Below, one piece after another: positions 55,867 to 64,000 of a DNA stretch of 64,000 bases. Source of the stretch: Lactobacillus huangpiensis (lineage in GTDB: Bacteria > Bacillota > Bacilli > Lactobacillales > Lactobacillaceae). The notes beneath the pieces are model-generated. The model saw nothing but the letters and a program-made list of their open reading frames with translations, was not told the DNA's origin and searched no databases. Position numbers and translations under genes: made by a program. Each line of letters opens with the position of its first letter. Position 1 is the stretch's first letter. The stretch lies in the NCBI RefSeq assembly GCF_019972815.1, contig NZ_BPPA01000003.1, positions 1 to 64,000 of the forward strand, read 5' to 3'.

Positions 55867-58123
55867 TGTTTTAAAACCAGGTTTCCTTCTTGTATTAGCA
55901 TTATTACTGATAGATTTAAGTTTTTTATACTATCAATGCGATACCTTAATTCAAAAGTCATGTTCTTTTTTAATAGCCGCTTATCTCTCATATTTGCTTT
56001 TTTATAAGTTTAATTCTTTAAGATGGTTTTCTCTTGTAATACTTTTTATAGCTTTTTTTGCAACTTGCTTCGATAAAAAGCAAACTGACTTTGTAGTCAG
56101 TCCAAGATCTCAAATAGTTTTTTACCCTGATCAAATTGATATTTTTGACGATTGGTTCACAGTTGATGGTCAAGTAGAAAAAGGCAAAGTAAAAGTCTCT
56201 GGGAGAATAAACTCAAGCCAGATACAACAAATAAAATCAGGGTACAGAGTTAAACTTTATTGTTTATCTGGTGATGTAAATCCGATTGAACCGGCTTCTA
56301 ACTATGGACAATTTGACTTGCAAAAATTTTATCGATATAAAAATATTTCTCAAGAAGTTAAACTAACAAGCTATAGAATTAAAATTGACAAGAGTGGCAT
56401 TTGGAACTATTTGCATTTTTTGCGATTCAATTTAAAAAAATTTTTTCAGCAAATGCCACCAATTTTATCTTTTTTTAGTAGTGAACTGATCCTAGGTGAA
56501 AATCCAAGTCGAAGATTTCAAACAATTCTGAATAATTATCGTGACCTTGGCGTAATTCATATTTTGAGTATTTCTGGTCTGCATGTTGGTATTTATACCT
56601 TACTAATCAGTAAATTTTGTTATTTTTTAAAATTAACAGAGGGCGAGACATTTGTTTTTTGTTTGATTATTTTGCTTGTAGGGATTTTTCTCAGTAATAG
56701 TCAAGTTGGTTTTATCAGAGCAAGTTTGACCTATATTTTGGGTCAACTCTTCTCTATAAATAAATTGCAAATTAACAAAAGTGATTTACTTGGACTTACT
56801 GCAATCTTGCATTTAATAATCAATCCTCGTTTAATGATGAGTACTGGCGCAGTTCTAAGCTATATTTTAGCCCTGGGTTTGGAAATGACTAATCACATGA
56901 CTAAATTTAAGCAGTCATTTTCTTTAAATAATCTCTTACTGCCATTGCTTTTATTTTACTTTTTTCAATTTAATATACTAACTGTTTTTTTTAATCTGTT
57001 AATTGTGCCATATTTCAACTGGGTAGTAATGCCTTTAACCTTTTTAAACTTGTTGATCTTTAGAATTAATCCAAAATGCAGTATTTTATTTGAAAGGATA
57101 CTTGAACTTGGAGAAAAGCAAATTGCACAAATTTCTAACAGTAAAATCGGCCTTTTAACATTTGGCAAAATAAACTGGTGGCAATGTCTTTTTTTATTAA
57201 TTCTGACGTCTATTATATTGATTTGGATAAATGAAAAACCAAACTGTAAAAAAATAATAAAAAGATTTATAGTATGTCTTTTATTTATATATGGATTAGT
57301 TTTTTTGACAATTCATTTCCCACTTCAAGGTCAAGTAACTTTCATTGACGTTGGCCAAGGAGACAGCATTTTTATTTCTACTCCGATTTTTAGAAAAGTT
57401 TATTTAATAGATGTCGGCGGAAAACTTAATTTTAATGGCAAAAAAATAAATCCGCAGGTTAACAAAATTACTCTCCCATTTTTGAAAGCACAGGGTATAA
57501 GCAAAATTAACGGGATATTTATTACACACCAAGATGCAGATCATGTAGGTGATTTGAAGCCACTTTTGAATCAAATCAAAGTAGAAAAATTATATGTGGC
57601 ACGAGGACTAATTCAAAATCCTTCTTTTCAAAAAAGAATCACTGGAAAAATCAAGAAAGACCAAATTATACAATTGTTAGCAGGGAATGAAGTTAATGAC
57701 TCTCAACTATCTTTTCAGACTGTTTATCCTTTTAAGCCAGGCTTAGGAAAAAATGAAGATTCTCTTTCTTTAACATTTAAACTGGCCGGCAAAAGATGGC
57801 TTTTTACTGGCGATTTAGGTCAAGAAGGTGAGTTGGAGATCATGAATCAGTACCATTTGCATGTTAATTACTTCAAGCTGGGTCATCATGGTAGTCGTAC
57901 TGCTTCAAATAAAGAATTCCTAAAAGCTTTACGTCCAGAAAGAGTTTTTATTTCTGCTGGTCGCAGAAATCGCTTTGGTCATCCCCATCCTGAGACCATA
58001 GAAACTCTGCAGACTCAACATATTCCGTGGGCATCGACACAAGACTGTGGTATGATTACTTGGACTTATGGTGCTTTTGTGAAGCCTAAATTCAAAAGAT
58101 TTTTACCGGTGATTAAGAAATGA
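55835..58123 (+). CDS. comEC: DNA uptake channel ComEC/Rec2
   Basis: A 762-residue protein: N-terminal membrane segments and an OB-like DUF4131 part, a multi-span competence domain (ILSISGLHVGIYTLLI; SQVGFIRASLTYILGQ) and a C-terminal metallo-beta-lactamase domain with THQDADHVGDL, TGDLG and LGHHGS. It carries single-stranded DNA across the membrane. TTG at 55835 is preceded by GGAG. All domains appear intact, unlike many degenerate competence genes in lactobacilli. Confidence 0.93.
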   Translation: MWHLKTNWKFDVLKPGFLLVLALLLIDLSFLYYQCDTLIQKSCSFLIAAYLSYLLFYKFNSLRWFSLVILFIAFFATCFDKKQTDFVVSPRSQIVFYPDQIDIFDDWFTVDGQVEKGKVKVSGRINSSQIQQIKSGYRVKLYCLSGDVNPIEPASNYGQFDLQKFYRYKNISQEVKLTSYRIKIDKSGIWNYLHFLRFNLKKFFQQMPPILSFFSSELILGENPSRRFQTILNNYRDLGVIHILSISGLHVGIYTLLISKFCYFLKLTEGETFVFCLIILLVGIFLSNSQVGFIRASLTYILGQLFSINKLQINKSDLLGLTAILHLIINPRLMMSTGAVLSYILALGLEMTNHMTKFKQSFSLNNLLLPLLLFYFFQFNILTVFFNLLIVPYFNWVVMPLTFLNLLIFRINPKCSILFERILELGEKQIAQISNSKIGLLTFGKINWWQCLFLLILTSIILIWINEKPNCKKIIKRFIVCLLFIYGLVFLTIHFPLQGQVTFIDVGQGDSIFISTPIFRKVYLIDVGGKLNFNGKKINPQVNKITLPFLKAQGISKINGIFITHQDADHVGDLKPLLNQIKVEKLYVARGLIQNPSFQKRITGKIKKDQIIQLLAGNEVNDSQLSFQTVYPFKPGLGKNEDSLSLTFKLAGKRWLFTGDLGQEGELEIMNQYHLHVNYFKLGHHGSRTASNKEFLKALRPERVFISAGRRNRFGHPHPETIETLQTQHIPWASTQDCGMITWTYGAFVKPKFKRFLPVIKK

Positions 58124-59106
58124 CATTACTTTCATTATTTAAAGATTCTAATAAGAAAACTGCTCATACTCTGATTAATGGCGGTGACGCTTTCTTAAAC
58201 GAATATATTGCTGATTCATATATTCATGAGGAAGAATTGTCAGAATATGAGAAAATTTCTGTTGATTGCGATTCAGAAGGGTTAGATGAATTAATTGCTG
58301 ATCTCACTGAATCGAGTCTTTTCAGTCAGAAAAAGGTAATAACAATTAAAAATCCATTTTTTCTAACAGCAAAAGTCCCTAAGAAATTTCAAAAGCAAAT
58401 TTCAAAACTGCAAAATATTTTTGAGAATATTACGCAACTGGATGATATTTTAGTAATTGTTTCTTCATATGAAAAAATTGATCGGCGAAAGAAAATAACA
58501 AAGCTCATTACGAATCATTTTAATGTTGTTGAAACTGAAATTCGACCCTATGAATTGAGTAAATTTATCAGAAATTTGATTTCTATGGAGGGGTATCAAA
58601 TTACTAGCTCTGCTTTAAATCTTTTATTAGAACGCAGCGATCAAGTGGTAGATACTGTTTTGAGTAATTATAATAAGTTGAAAATGATTACGGATAACAG
58701 AAAAATTACAACTGAATTAGTTGAAAAAAATGTTGATTTGTCATTAGCACAAAATATTTTTGCCATATTGGATTCAGCGTTAAATAGCAATTACCAGGAA
58801 GCTTTGGCAAGACTAAGTAATCAATTGCACAATGGCAACAATCCAATACAGATTCTTGCTGTATTTGAAAATCAGTTAGAAATGAGTTTGATTGTTAAGG
58901 TTCTTAAAGAGAGAGGACGCAGTGAACCTGAAATTGTAAAAACGCTGGGTGTTCATCCATACCGAGTTAAATTAGCTCTAAAAAATAGAGTATCGCCAGA
59001 TAAGATAGCAAGATTATTAAAGCAGGCAATTAAGTTGGATTTTAATTATAAGAGTGGTCAATACCGAGAAGACAATTTCTTAAAACTTTTTATTCTCAGT
59101 GTTTGA
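58120..59106 (+). CDS. holA: DNA polymerase III delta subunit HolA
   Basis: A 328-residue protein of the clamp-loader complex. Its N-terminal part (LINGGDAFLNEYIAD… LFSQKKVITIKNPFFL), the central DDILVIVSSYEKIDRRKKITK and the helical C-terminal domain (LKQAIKLDFNYKSGQYREDNFLKLFIL) match HolA. It overlaps comEC by 4 bases (ATGA) and is the last gene of the com unit, as in Bacillus subtilis. Confidence 0.93.
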   Translation: MTLLSLFKDSNKKTAHTLINGGDAFLNEYIADSYIHEEELSEYEKISVDCDSEGLDELIADLTESSLFSQKKVITIKNPFFLTAKVPKKFQKQISKLQNIFENITQLDDILVIVSSYEKIDRRKKITKLITNHFNVVETEIRPYELSKFIRNLISMEGYQITSSALNLLLERSDQVVDTVLSNYNKLKMITDNRKITTELVEKNVDLSLAQNIFAILDSALNSNYQEALARLSNQLHNGNNPIQILAVFENQLEMSLIVKVLKERGRSEPEIVKTLGVHPYRVKLALKNRVSPDKIARLLKQAIKLDFNYKSGQYREDNFLKLFILSV

Positions 59107-59120
59107 ATTTTGGTAGAAAT

Positions 59121-59154
59121 AAAAAGACAGAAATGAAATCATTTCTGTCTTTTT
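59121..59154. terminator. Bidirectional terminator between holA and rpsT
   Basis: AAAAAGACAGAAATGA (59121-59136) pairs with its complement at 59139-59154 around a two-base loop, with A and T runs. It ends both converging transcripts. Confidence 0.9.
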
Positions 59155-59176
59155 ATTTTTTAATTAAGCAAGATCG

Positions 59177-59428
59177 TTATTTTGCAAGTTTTGCTAAACG
59201 GCTTTTATCACGGTTAGCTTTATTCTTATGAATAAGACCTTTAGAAGCAGCTTTATCTAATGCACGAGCAGCAGCTACGTGTAATTCGGAGGCATTTTCA
59301 GCACCGGCAGCTTGAGCAGTCTTAAACTTTTTAACTGCAGTCCTTAACTGATTCATTTGAGCAGCATTACGCTTTCTTGTAGCATCTTGAGTCTTAACAC
59401 GCTTAATAGCTGATTTGATTTGTGGCAT
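59177..59428 (-). CDS. rpsT: 30S ribosomal protein S20
   Basis: An 83-residue basic helical protein [30 protein letters not shown]…, ribosomal protein S20, which binds 16S rRNA. The frame is open upstream, but the ATG at 59428 with GGAGGTG before it and the family-type [10 protein letters not shown] start settle the choice. It is a single-gene unit with its own promoter, convergent with holA. Confidence 0.97.
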   Translation of the reverse strand: MPQIKSAIKRVKTQDATRKRNAAQMNQLRTAVKKFKTAQAAGAENASELHVAAARALDKAASKGLIHKNKANRDKSRLAKLAK

Positions 59429-59465
59429 AAATTTCACCTCCATTGATCGTAATTCTACTTTATAG

Positions 59466-59494
59466 ATTATACTGAAAGATAAATGCAGATGCAA
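59466..59494 (-). promoter_or_regulatory. rpsT promoter
   Basis: On the minus strand TTGCAT (59494-59489), a 17-base gap and TATAAT (59471-59466) form a strong sigma-A promoter. Its -35 lies 12 bases from that of the divergent rpsO promoter. Confidence 0.85.
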
Positions 59495-59506
59495 GATAAA
59501 TAATAC

Positions 59507-59535
59507 TTGCTTTTTAAAAAATTTGTCTGTATTAT
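59507..59535 (+). promoter_or_regulatory. rpsO promoter
   Basis: TTGCTT (59507-59512), a 17-base gap and TATTAT (59530-59535) form a sigma-A promoter back to back with that of rpsT. Confidence 0.75.
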
Positions 59536-59549
59536 ACTATTGTTGTGAA

Positions 59550-59599
59550 CCGTTAACGCTGTTTGCGCGCTCACACCTGACGGTTAACGTTGTTAACGG
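59550..59599 (+). promoter_or_regulatory. rpsO leader with three GTTAAC arms (possible S15 autoregulation)
   Basis: CCGTTAACG (59550-59558), CGGTTAACG (59581-59589) and GTTAACGG (59592-59599) share a self-complementary core. Arm 1 can pair with arm 2 or with arm 3 (8 bp), so the helices exclude each other. S15 represses its own synthesis through leader RNA folding in several bacteria; this element lies 30 bases before the rpsO start and could do the same. Confidence 0.55.
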
Positions 59600-59628
59600 C
59601 AATTATTCTAGTGAAAGGTGAAAATAAT

Positions 59629-59898
59629 ATGGCAATTTCAAAAGCAGAAAAAGATGAAATAATTCAAAAATTTGCGACTCACGAGGGTGATACAGGTTCA
59701 ACTGAGGTTCAGGTAGCTATCTTGACTACAGATATTAACAACCTGACTGAACATATGCGGAATCATTCACATGACCATCATTCATATGTTGGCTTGTTGA
59801 AGAAAATAGGTCACCGTCGTAACTTACTTCGTTATTTACAAAATAAGGATATTAATCGTTATCGTGAATTAATCAAGAAGTTAGGTTTGCGTCGTTAA
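59629..59898 (+). CDS. rpsO: 30S ribosomal protein S15
   Basis: An 89-residue protein [70 protein letters not shown]…, ribosomal protein S15. [11 protein letters not shown] and HRRNLLRYL are the rRNA-binding motifs. ATG at 59629 follows AAAGGTGA. It has its own promoter, leader and terminator. Confidence 0.97.
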   Translation: MAISKAEKDEIIQKFATHEGDTGSTEVQVAILTTDINNLTEHMRNHSHDHHSYVGLLKKIGHRRNLLRYLQNKDINRYRELIKKLGLRR

Positions 59899-59916
59899 TT
59901 AGTTGAAATGTCAGAA

Positions 59917-59947
59917 AAGCTGATTCAATTAGGAATCGGCTTTTTTA
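59917..59947 (+). terminator. Terminator after rpsO
   Basis: AAGCTGATTC (59917-59926) pairs with GAATCGGCTT (59933-59942) with one G·U pair, followed by T residues. Confidence 0.82.
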
Positions 59948-59950
59948 TTT

Positions 59951-59978
59951 TTGTCAAAATACCATTTTATGCTAGAAT
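59951..59978 (+). promoter_or_regulatory. rnjB promoter
   Basis: TTGTCA (59951-59956), a 16-base gap and TAGAAT (59973-59978) with an upstream TG (extended -10) form a promoter for RNase J2 and the following TPR gene. The start codon lies 80 bases downstream, after AAGGAAAAGG. Confidence 0.7.
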
Positions 59979-60057
59979 AAAAAAAGATACTTTTTACGTT
60001 GTGATCATATGATCCATAAATAACAACTGAATAGCAAATTAAGGAAAAGGAAATATA

Positions 60058-61839
60058 ATGACTGATCAAGTTAAAATTATGATTTTGAGCGGCGTTCGTG
60101 AACAAGGAAAAGACATGTTCGCTGTTCAAGTTAATGATGAAATTTTTGTTCTTGATGCTGGTCTTAAATATCCTGACAGCACATTGTTTGGAATTGATCT
60201 GGTTATTCCAGATTTAGACTTTTTTGAGCAATATGCTGATCAGGTGGTCGGTATCTTTTTAACACATGGACATGCAGACTCTATAGGAGCTTTGCCGTAT
60301 ATTTTGAGAAAGTATGATATACCAGTTTTTGGGTCACAGCTCACAATAGAACTGGCAAAAATAACAGTTAAACGGGAAAATAAGCGCTGTAAAAACACTC
60401 TTTTTCATGTTATTGATGCCGAAACAGAGATTGATTTTAAAAATGCTAATATATCATTTTTCCCGACTACTCATTCTATTCCAGATTCGCTAGGAATAGA
60501 TGTGCATACTCCTGCAGGAGAAGTTGTTTATACCGGAGATTTTAAGTTTGATCCTTCTGCAGCCCCTAAGTACCGTACGGATTTAGACCGCTTAGCAGAA
60601 ATTGGACAAAAGAAAGTTTTAGCACTTTTAAGTGACTCTTCAAATGCTGAAGCATCTTTGCCCAATGTTGCCGAGCAGGAGATTGGGGACTATGTAACAA
60701 ATGTTTTTCGGAATGCCAAGGGCAGAGTAATTGTCGCTGCCAAAGCATCTAATCTGATTAGAATTCAGGAAGTCTTAAATGCCGCTCATAAAACTGGCAG
60801 ACGCGTTTTGCTGACGGGCAGAGATTTAGCTAAAATAGTCCGTACTGCCATGAATCTTGGTTATTTGAATGTTCCTAAAGGCTTGTTGATGCGTGTTAAA
60901 GATTTAAAAGAAACTCCTGATGAAAAAACGGTTATTCTTGAAACCGGCCAAATGGGTGAGCCTTTAAACTCTTTACAAAAAATGGCAAAAAAACGTCACA
61001 GTATGATAACGATTCATAAGGGAGACTTGGTTTTTATTGCTACAACGCCTTCTCATTCAGTAGAGACTATTGTGGCTCAAACAAGTGATATGGTTTATCG
61101 TGCTGGTGGTACTGTAATTCAACTAGGTAAAGCAAAACATACCAGTGGACATGCGACGGGTCGTGATTTACAACTGCTTATTGAAATTATAAAGCCACAA
61201 TTTTTAATTCCGGTAATAGGTGAATATCGATTACTGGAAATTCACAAAGATTTGGCAATCAGAGCTGGACTTAAAAAAGATGATATTTTTATCACTAAAA
61301 ATGGTGATTGCTTAAGCTATGATTTTAATCAAAAACGACTTTATTTGACGGATCCTGTTCCTGGAGAGGACACAATGATTGATGGGTCTGGAATTGGTGA
61401 TGTGGGCAATATTGTTTTACGCGATCGCGAAGTTTTGTCCGATGATGGCATCTTTATTGCAGTAGTTACTATTGATCGTCGCAAGAAAAAAATTGTTGCT
61501 CAACCGCAGGTTACAAGCAGAGGATTTGTATATATTAAGGCAAATCAGCAGTTGATGCGTGACAGCATTGAGCTTATTAAAAAGACAATAACTAATAATT
61601 TCGAACACAAAAAATTTGACTGGACTGAAATTAAACAGGATGTTCGTAATGACTTGGAAAAATTTCTTTACCGCAAAACCAATAGACGCCCGGTAGTTTT
61701 GCCAGTTGTAATGGAAGTTAACCAAAACAGACATCGAGCAATGCAAAAAAGAAATAGCAAAAATGATATGCCAAAAAAGGAAACTCATCACCCAGTTGAT
61801 GTTAATAAGACCGGTCAAAGAATTATCAAGAAAGATTAA
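60058..61839 (+). CDS. rnjB: Ribonuclease J2
   Basis: A 593-residue beta-CASP nuclease paralogue. The metal motif is HGHADS at residues 70-75 instead of HxHxDH: the last His is Ser, as in RNase J2 proteins, which have weak or no exonuclease activity and act mainly as partners of J1. The rest of the fold (TGDFKFDPS, LSDSSNAE, TSGHATGRDLQ) is kept. The C-terminal tail (NRHRAMQKRNSKNDMPKKE…) is basic. It ends two bases before the TPR gene. Confidence 0.93.
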   Translation: MTDQVKIMILSGVREQGKDMFAVQVNDEIFVLDAGLKYPDSTLFGIDLVIPDLDFFEQYADQVVGIFLTHGHADSIGALPYILRKYDIPVFGSQLTIELAKITVKRENKRCKNTLFHVIDAETEIDFKNANISFFPTTHSIPDSLGIDVHTPAGEVVYTGDFKFDPSAAPKYRTDLDRLAEIGQKKVLALLSDSSNAEASLPNVAEQEIGDYVTNVFRNAKGRVIVAAKASNLIRIQEVLNAAHKTGRRVLLTGRDLAKIVRTAMNLGYLNVPKGLLMRVKDLKETPDEKTVILETGQMGEPLNSLQKMAKKRHSMITIHKGDLVFIATTPSHSVETIVAQTSDMVYRAGGTVIQLGKAKHTSGHATGRDLQLLIEIIKPQFLIPVIGEYRLLEIHKDLAIRAGLKKDDIFITKNGDCLSYDFNQKRLYLTDPVPGEDTMIDGSGIGDVGNIVLRDREVLSDDGIFIAVVTIDRRKKKIVAQPQVTSRGFVYIKANQQLMRDSIELIKKTITNNFEHKKFDWTEIKQDVRNDLEKFLYRKTNRRPVVLPVVMEVNQNRHRAMQKRNSKNDMPKKETHHPVDVNKTGQRIIKKD

Positions 61840-61841
61840 CT

Positions 61842-62675
61842 ATGACTTCACTCAGTCAAAAAAATTTAATTAATCTGGCAAAAAGAAATGAAGCAAATGG
61901 TGATTTGGCTCAGGCTATTCAAAATTTAGAAGAAGCTTTAAGGGATGGTCACAGCGACGAGGTTGTTCTTAATTTATGTGAGCTATATATTAAGAACAAG
62001 CAGAGTTATTCTGCTTATGAATTAATTAAAGAAGAAAAGGATCTTTTCACTAATTCTAAAATTTTTGCTGAATATAGTAAAATTCTTAAAAAAAACAATT
62101 TTTTTATTGAAGCCTTAGAAATTAAGAATGTCACTAAATATGAATTGTCAGATTCGGTAGAACCTGTTAGTTCAGAATTGCAACAAAAAATAATGGTTGC
62201 TTTTAGGAAAAAATCCAAACCGACAAAATATGATTATGAGCAGCTATTTAAACTCGACTTATCGAATTTTAAAAATTTTGCACAAAGCTTATTGATCGAT
62301 CCGAGTTTAAATTTCGCAGTTCGCCTAGTTTTATGTGAGGATTTGTTTCGTCTTGGTCTCAGCAGTAAATTTAAAGTGCTAGTATTAGGGCAGAAAGAGG
62401 AATTTATTCCAAAGAAAATCAATTTGCTTGAAAAGGATCCGGTTTATCGTGAAGTTGTTTCAGGCATTGGCTCACGATACTACCATAGGCCTAGTCAAAT
62501 TCCAGCTGTATTAGGTGAAGTTAATTTGATTTTAGGAAGTCTTTATCCTAAACTAAATAAGTATGTTGATGATCCCGACAGTTTTGCCAGTGATATTGCT
62601 TCTTATATTGATAATCATGATGGCAGAAGCAATCAGAAGCTGTTTGAGAAAATCGATAATAATATATCCGAATAA
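61842..62675 (+). CDS. TPR-like protein of unknown function
   Basis: A 277-residue soluble helical protein. The first third has TPR-like units (LINLAKRNEANGDLAQAIQNLEEALRDG; LCELYIKNKQSYSAYELIKEEKDL), and the second part has a different conserved-looking region (YYHRPSQIPAVLGEVNLILGSLYPKL). I cannot name the family. It is probably cotranscribed with rnjB, as it starts two bases after its stop. Confidence 0.75.
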   Translation: MTSLSQKNLINLAKRNEANGDLAQAIQNLEEALRDGHSDEVVLNLCELYIKNKQSYSAYELIKEEKDLFTNSKIFAEYSKILKKNNFFIEALEIKNVTKYELSDSVEPVSSELQQKIMVAFRKKSKPTKYDYEQLFKLDLSNFKNFAQSLLIDPSLNFAVRLVLCEDLFRLGLSSKFKVLVLGQKEEFIPKKINLLEKDPVYREVVSGIGSRYYHRPSQIPAVLGEVNLILGSLYPKLNKYVDDPDSFASDIASYIDNHDGRSNQKLFEKIDNNISE

Positions 62676-62691
62676 AATTGGATAAAATGCC

Positions 62692-62860
62692 TTTACTTTT
62701 TCAAAGTATTTAGTATAATAGCAAAGGACGTTTTCATTAGGCATGGCTCTATGCATTAAAATACTAGGCATTTGCCAATGAAAGTAGTACAATATTCAAC
62801 AGAGAACTATCCGTTACTTACTCAACGGACTTCTTGCAAATTTACAGGAGGGTCATTTTA
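62692..62860 (+). promoter_or_regulatory. tuf promoter and structured leader
   Basis: TTTACT (62692-62697), a 16-base gap and TATAAT (62714-62719) make a promoter. The leader of about 135 nt can form a long-range stem TTCATTaGGCA (62733-62743) with TGCCAATGAA (62773-62782), and a second hairpin TCCGTT/AACGGA (62810-62829). The ribosome binding site AGGAGGGT is not covered by these. The role of the structures is unknown. Confidence 0.6.
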
Positions 62861-64000
62861 ATGGCAGAAAAAGAACATTACGTAAGAACAAAGCCACACG
62901 TAAACATTGGTACTATCGGTCACGTTGACCATGGTAAGACCACTTTAACGGCGGCTATTACTAAAGTTTTATCAGAAAAGGGCTTAGCTAAAGCAGAGGA
63001 TTACTCAGAAATCGATGCAGCCCCAGAGGAAAAGGAACGTGGTATTACTATTAATACCGCTCACGTAGAGTACGAAACTGAAAATCGTCACTACGCTCAC
63101 ATGGATGCCCCAGGTCACGCCGACTACATTAAGAACATGATTACCGGTGCTGCCCAAATGGATGGAGCTATCTTGGTTGTTGCCGCAACTGATGGTCCTA
63201 TGCCACAAACTCGTGAACACATTTTACTTGCTCGTCAAGTTGGTGTTAACTACATCGTTGTTTTCTTGAACAAGACTGATTTAGTTGACGACCCAGAATT
63301 GATTGACTTAGTTGAGATGGAAGTTCGTGACTTGTTAACTGAATACGATTACCCTGGTGATGATATTCCAGTTATCCGTGGTTCAGCTTTGAAAGCTTTA
63401 CAAGGAGACAAGGAACAAGAAGAAGTTATCATGAAGTTGATGGACACAGTTGATGAATATATTCCAACTCCTGAACGTCAAACTGATAAACCATTCTTGA
63501 TGCCAGTTGAAGATGTCTTCACAATCACAGGTCGTGGTACCGTTGCTTCAGGTCGTATTGATCGTGGTACAGTTAAGATTGGTGATGAAGTTGAAATTGT
63601 CGGCTTGGTAGATAAAGTTCTTAAATCAGTTGTTACTGGTTTGGAAATGTTCCACAAGACTTTGGATTTAGGTGAAGCCGGAGATAACGTTGGTGTGTTA
63701 CTTCGTGGTATTGACCGTGATCAAGTCGTTCGTGGACAAGTTTTAGCTGCACCTGGCTCAATTCAGACTCACCACGAATTTAAGGGACAAGTTTACGTTT
63801 TGAAGAAAGAGGAAGGCGGACGTCATACCCCATTCTTCTCAGACTACCGTCCACAATTCTATTTCCACACTACTGATATTACTGGTGAAATTGAATTACC
63901 AGAAGGTACTGAGATGGTTATGCCTGGTGATAACACAGAGTTTACTGTTAAATTAATTAAACCAGCAGCCATTGAAAAGGGTACTAAGTTCACTATCCGT
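62861..64000 (+). CDS. tuf: Elongation factor Tu, partial (right edge cuts the gene)
   Basis: The first 380 codons of EF-Tu, which brings aminoacyl-tRNA to the ribosome; about 16 residues are missing at the right edge. G1 is GHVDHGKT at residues 20-27, G3 is DAPGHAD and G4 is NKTD, with Ala and Thr where E. coli has Cys, as is common in lactobacilli. AGGAGGGT supports the ATG. Codon use is more biased than in neighbours (for example GGT, CGT, AAC, AAG), which fits a highly expressed gene. Confidence 0.98.
   Translation, partial: MAEKEHYVRTKPHVNIGTIGHVDHGKTTLTAAITKVLSEKGLAKAEDYSEIDAAPEEKERGITINTAHVEYETENRHYAHMDAPGHADYIKNMITGAAQMDGAILVVAATDGPMPQTREHILLARQVGVNYIVVFLNKTDLVDDPELIDLVEMEVRDLLTEYDYPGDDIPVIRGSALKALQGDKEQEEVIMKLMDTVDEYIPTPERQTDKPFLMPVEDVFTITGRGTVASGRIDRGTVKIGDEVEIVGLVDKVLKSVVTGLEMFHKTLDLGEAGDNVGVLLRGIDRDQVVRGQVLAAPGSIQTHHEFKGQVYVLKKEEGGRHTPFFSDYRPQFYFHTTDITGEIELPEGTEMVMPGDNTEFTVKLIKPAAIEKGTKFTIR

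Noticed and set aside
61417-61818. Long minus-strand open frame of 133 codons opposite rnjB
   Set aside because: It is a shadow of a well-supported gene, has no ribosome binding site and shows no recognisable domain.

Overview
The window is a stretch of chromosome from a low-GC Gram-positive bacterium of the genus Lactobacillus in the strict sense (L. acidophilus/delbrueckii group). Three things point there: the C-terminal end of an S-layer-type (SLAP) surface domain at the left edge, the gene order (folC–HAD–radC–mreBCD–DUF4044–DUF3397–mraZ…ftsZ–sepF–yggT–ylmH–divIVA–ileS), and an EF-Tu carrying DAPG and NKTD in place of DCPG and NKCD. The species cannot be fixed from sequence reading alone. 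Most of the window is conserved core genome, densely packed, with many ATGA or TAATG stop/start overlaps and frequent GTG and TTG starts.

Layout. 1-2.8 kb: SLAP fragment (+), then rarA, yueI and rpsD on the minus strand. 3-7.3 kb: ezrA, then a cysteine desulfurase with the tRNA 4-thiouridine synthase thiI. 7.3-12.8 kb: a T-box leader, valS, folC, a HAD phosphatase and an amber-interrupted radC. 12.9-29.7 kb: the cell-shape and division region (mreBCD; mraZ, rsmH, ftsL, PBP2b, mraY, murD, murG, ftsQ, ftsA, ftsZ, sepF, yggT, ylmH, divIVA). 29.7-37.2 kb: a second T-box, ileS, a small cold-shock protein, NUDIX hydrolase, membrane protein, MTA/SAH nucleosidase, a second cysteine desulfurase, DUF1831 and mnmA. 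37.3-41.4 kb: phosphoglycerate mutase family protein, TPR protein, recD2 and a DUF1828-like protein. 41.5-45.5 kb: the most accessory-looking part, with an ABC-2 exporter, a GNAT acetyltransferase and a decayed oligopeptide-binding lipoprotein gene. 45.6-49.3 kb (minus): lipid kinase, RNase J1, rpoY and def. 49.4-59.1 kb: typA behind a possible attenuator, ftsW, ylbG, rsmD, coaD, a PDZ/Lon-type protease, comEA, comEC and holA. 59.1-64 kb: divergent rpsT and rpsO, RNase J2, a TPR protein and the first 380 codons of tuf.

Several genes form working sets. Peptidoglycan precursor synthesis (mraY, murD, murG) and the polymerising machine (PBP2b, FtsW, FtsL, FtsQ) sit with the cytoskeleton (MreB, FtsA, FtsZ) and its modulators (EzrA, SepF, DivIVA). 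Each cysteine desulfurase sits beside the tRNA-thiolating enzyme it would feed (ThiI; MnmA). RNase J1 and J2 are both present. The two aminoacyl-tRNA synthetases for branched-chain residues each sit behind a T-box.

I did not find a convincing new multi-gene system. The observations most worth a second look are an in-frame amber codon just before the metal site of RadC, at least two frameshifts in an OppA-like lipoprotein gene, a leader with competing terminator and anti-terminator helices before typA, a predicted 5'-terminal hairpin on the transcript encoding RNase J1, mutually exclusive GTTAAC helices in the rpsO leader, decamer repeats before mraZ, and an unlabelled 46-residue membrane protein (DUF4044 type).
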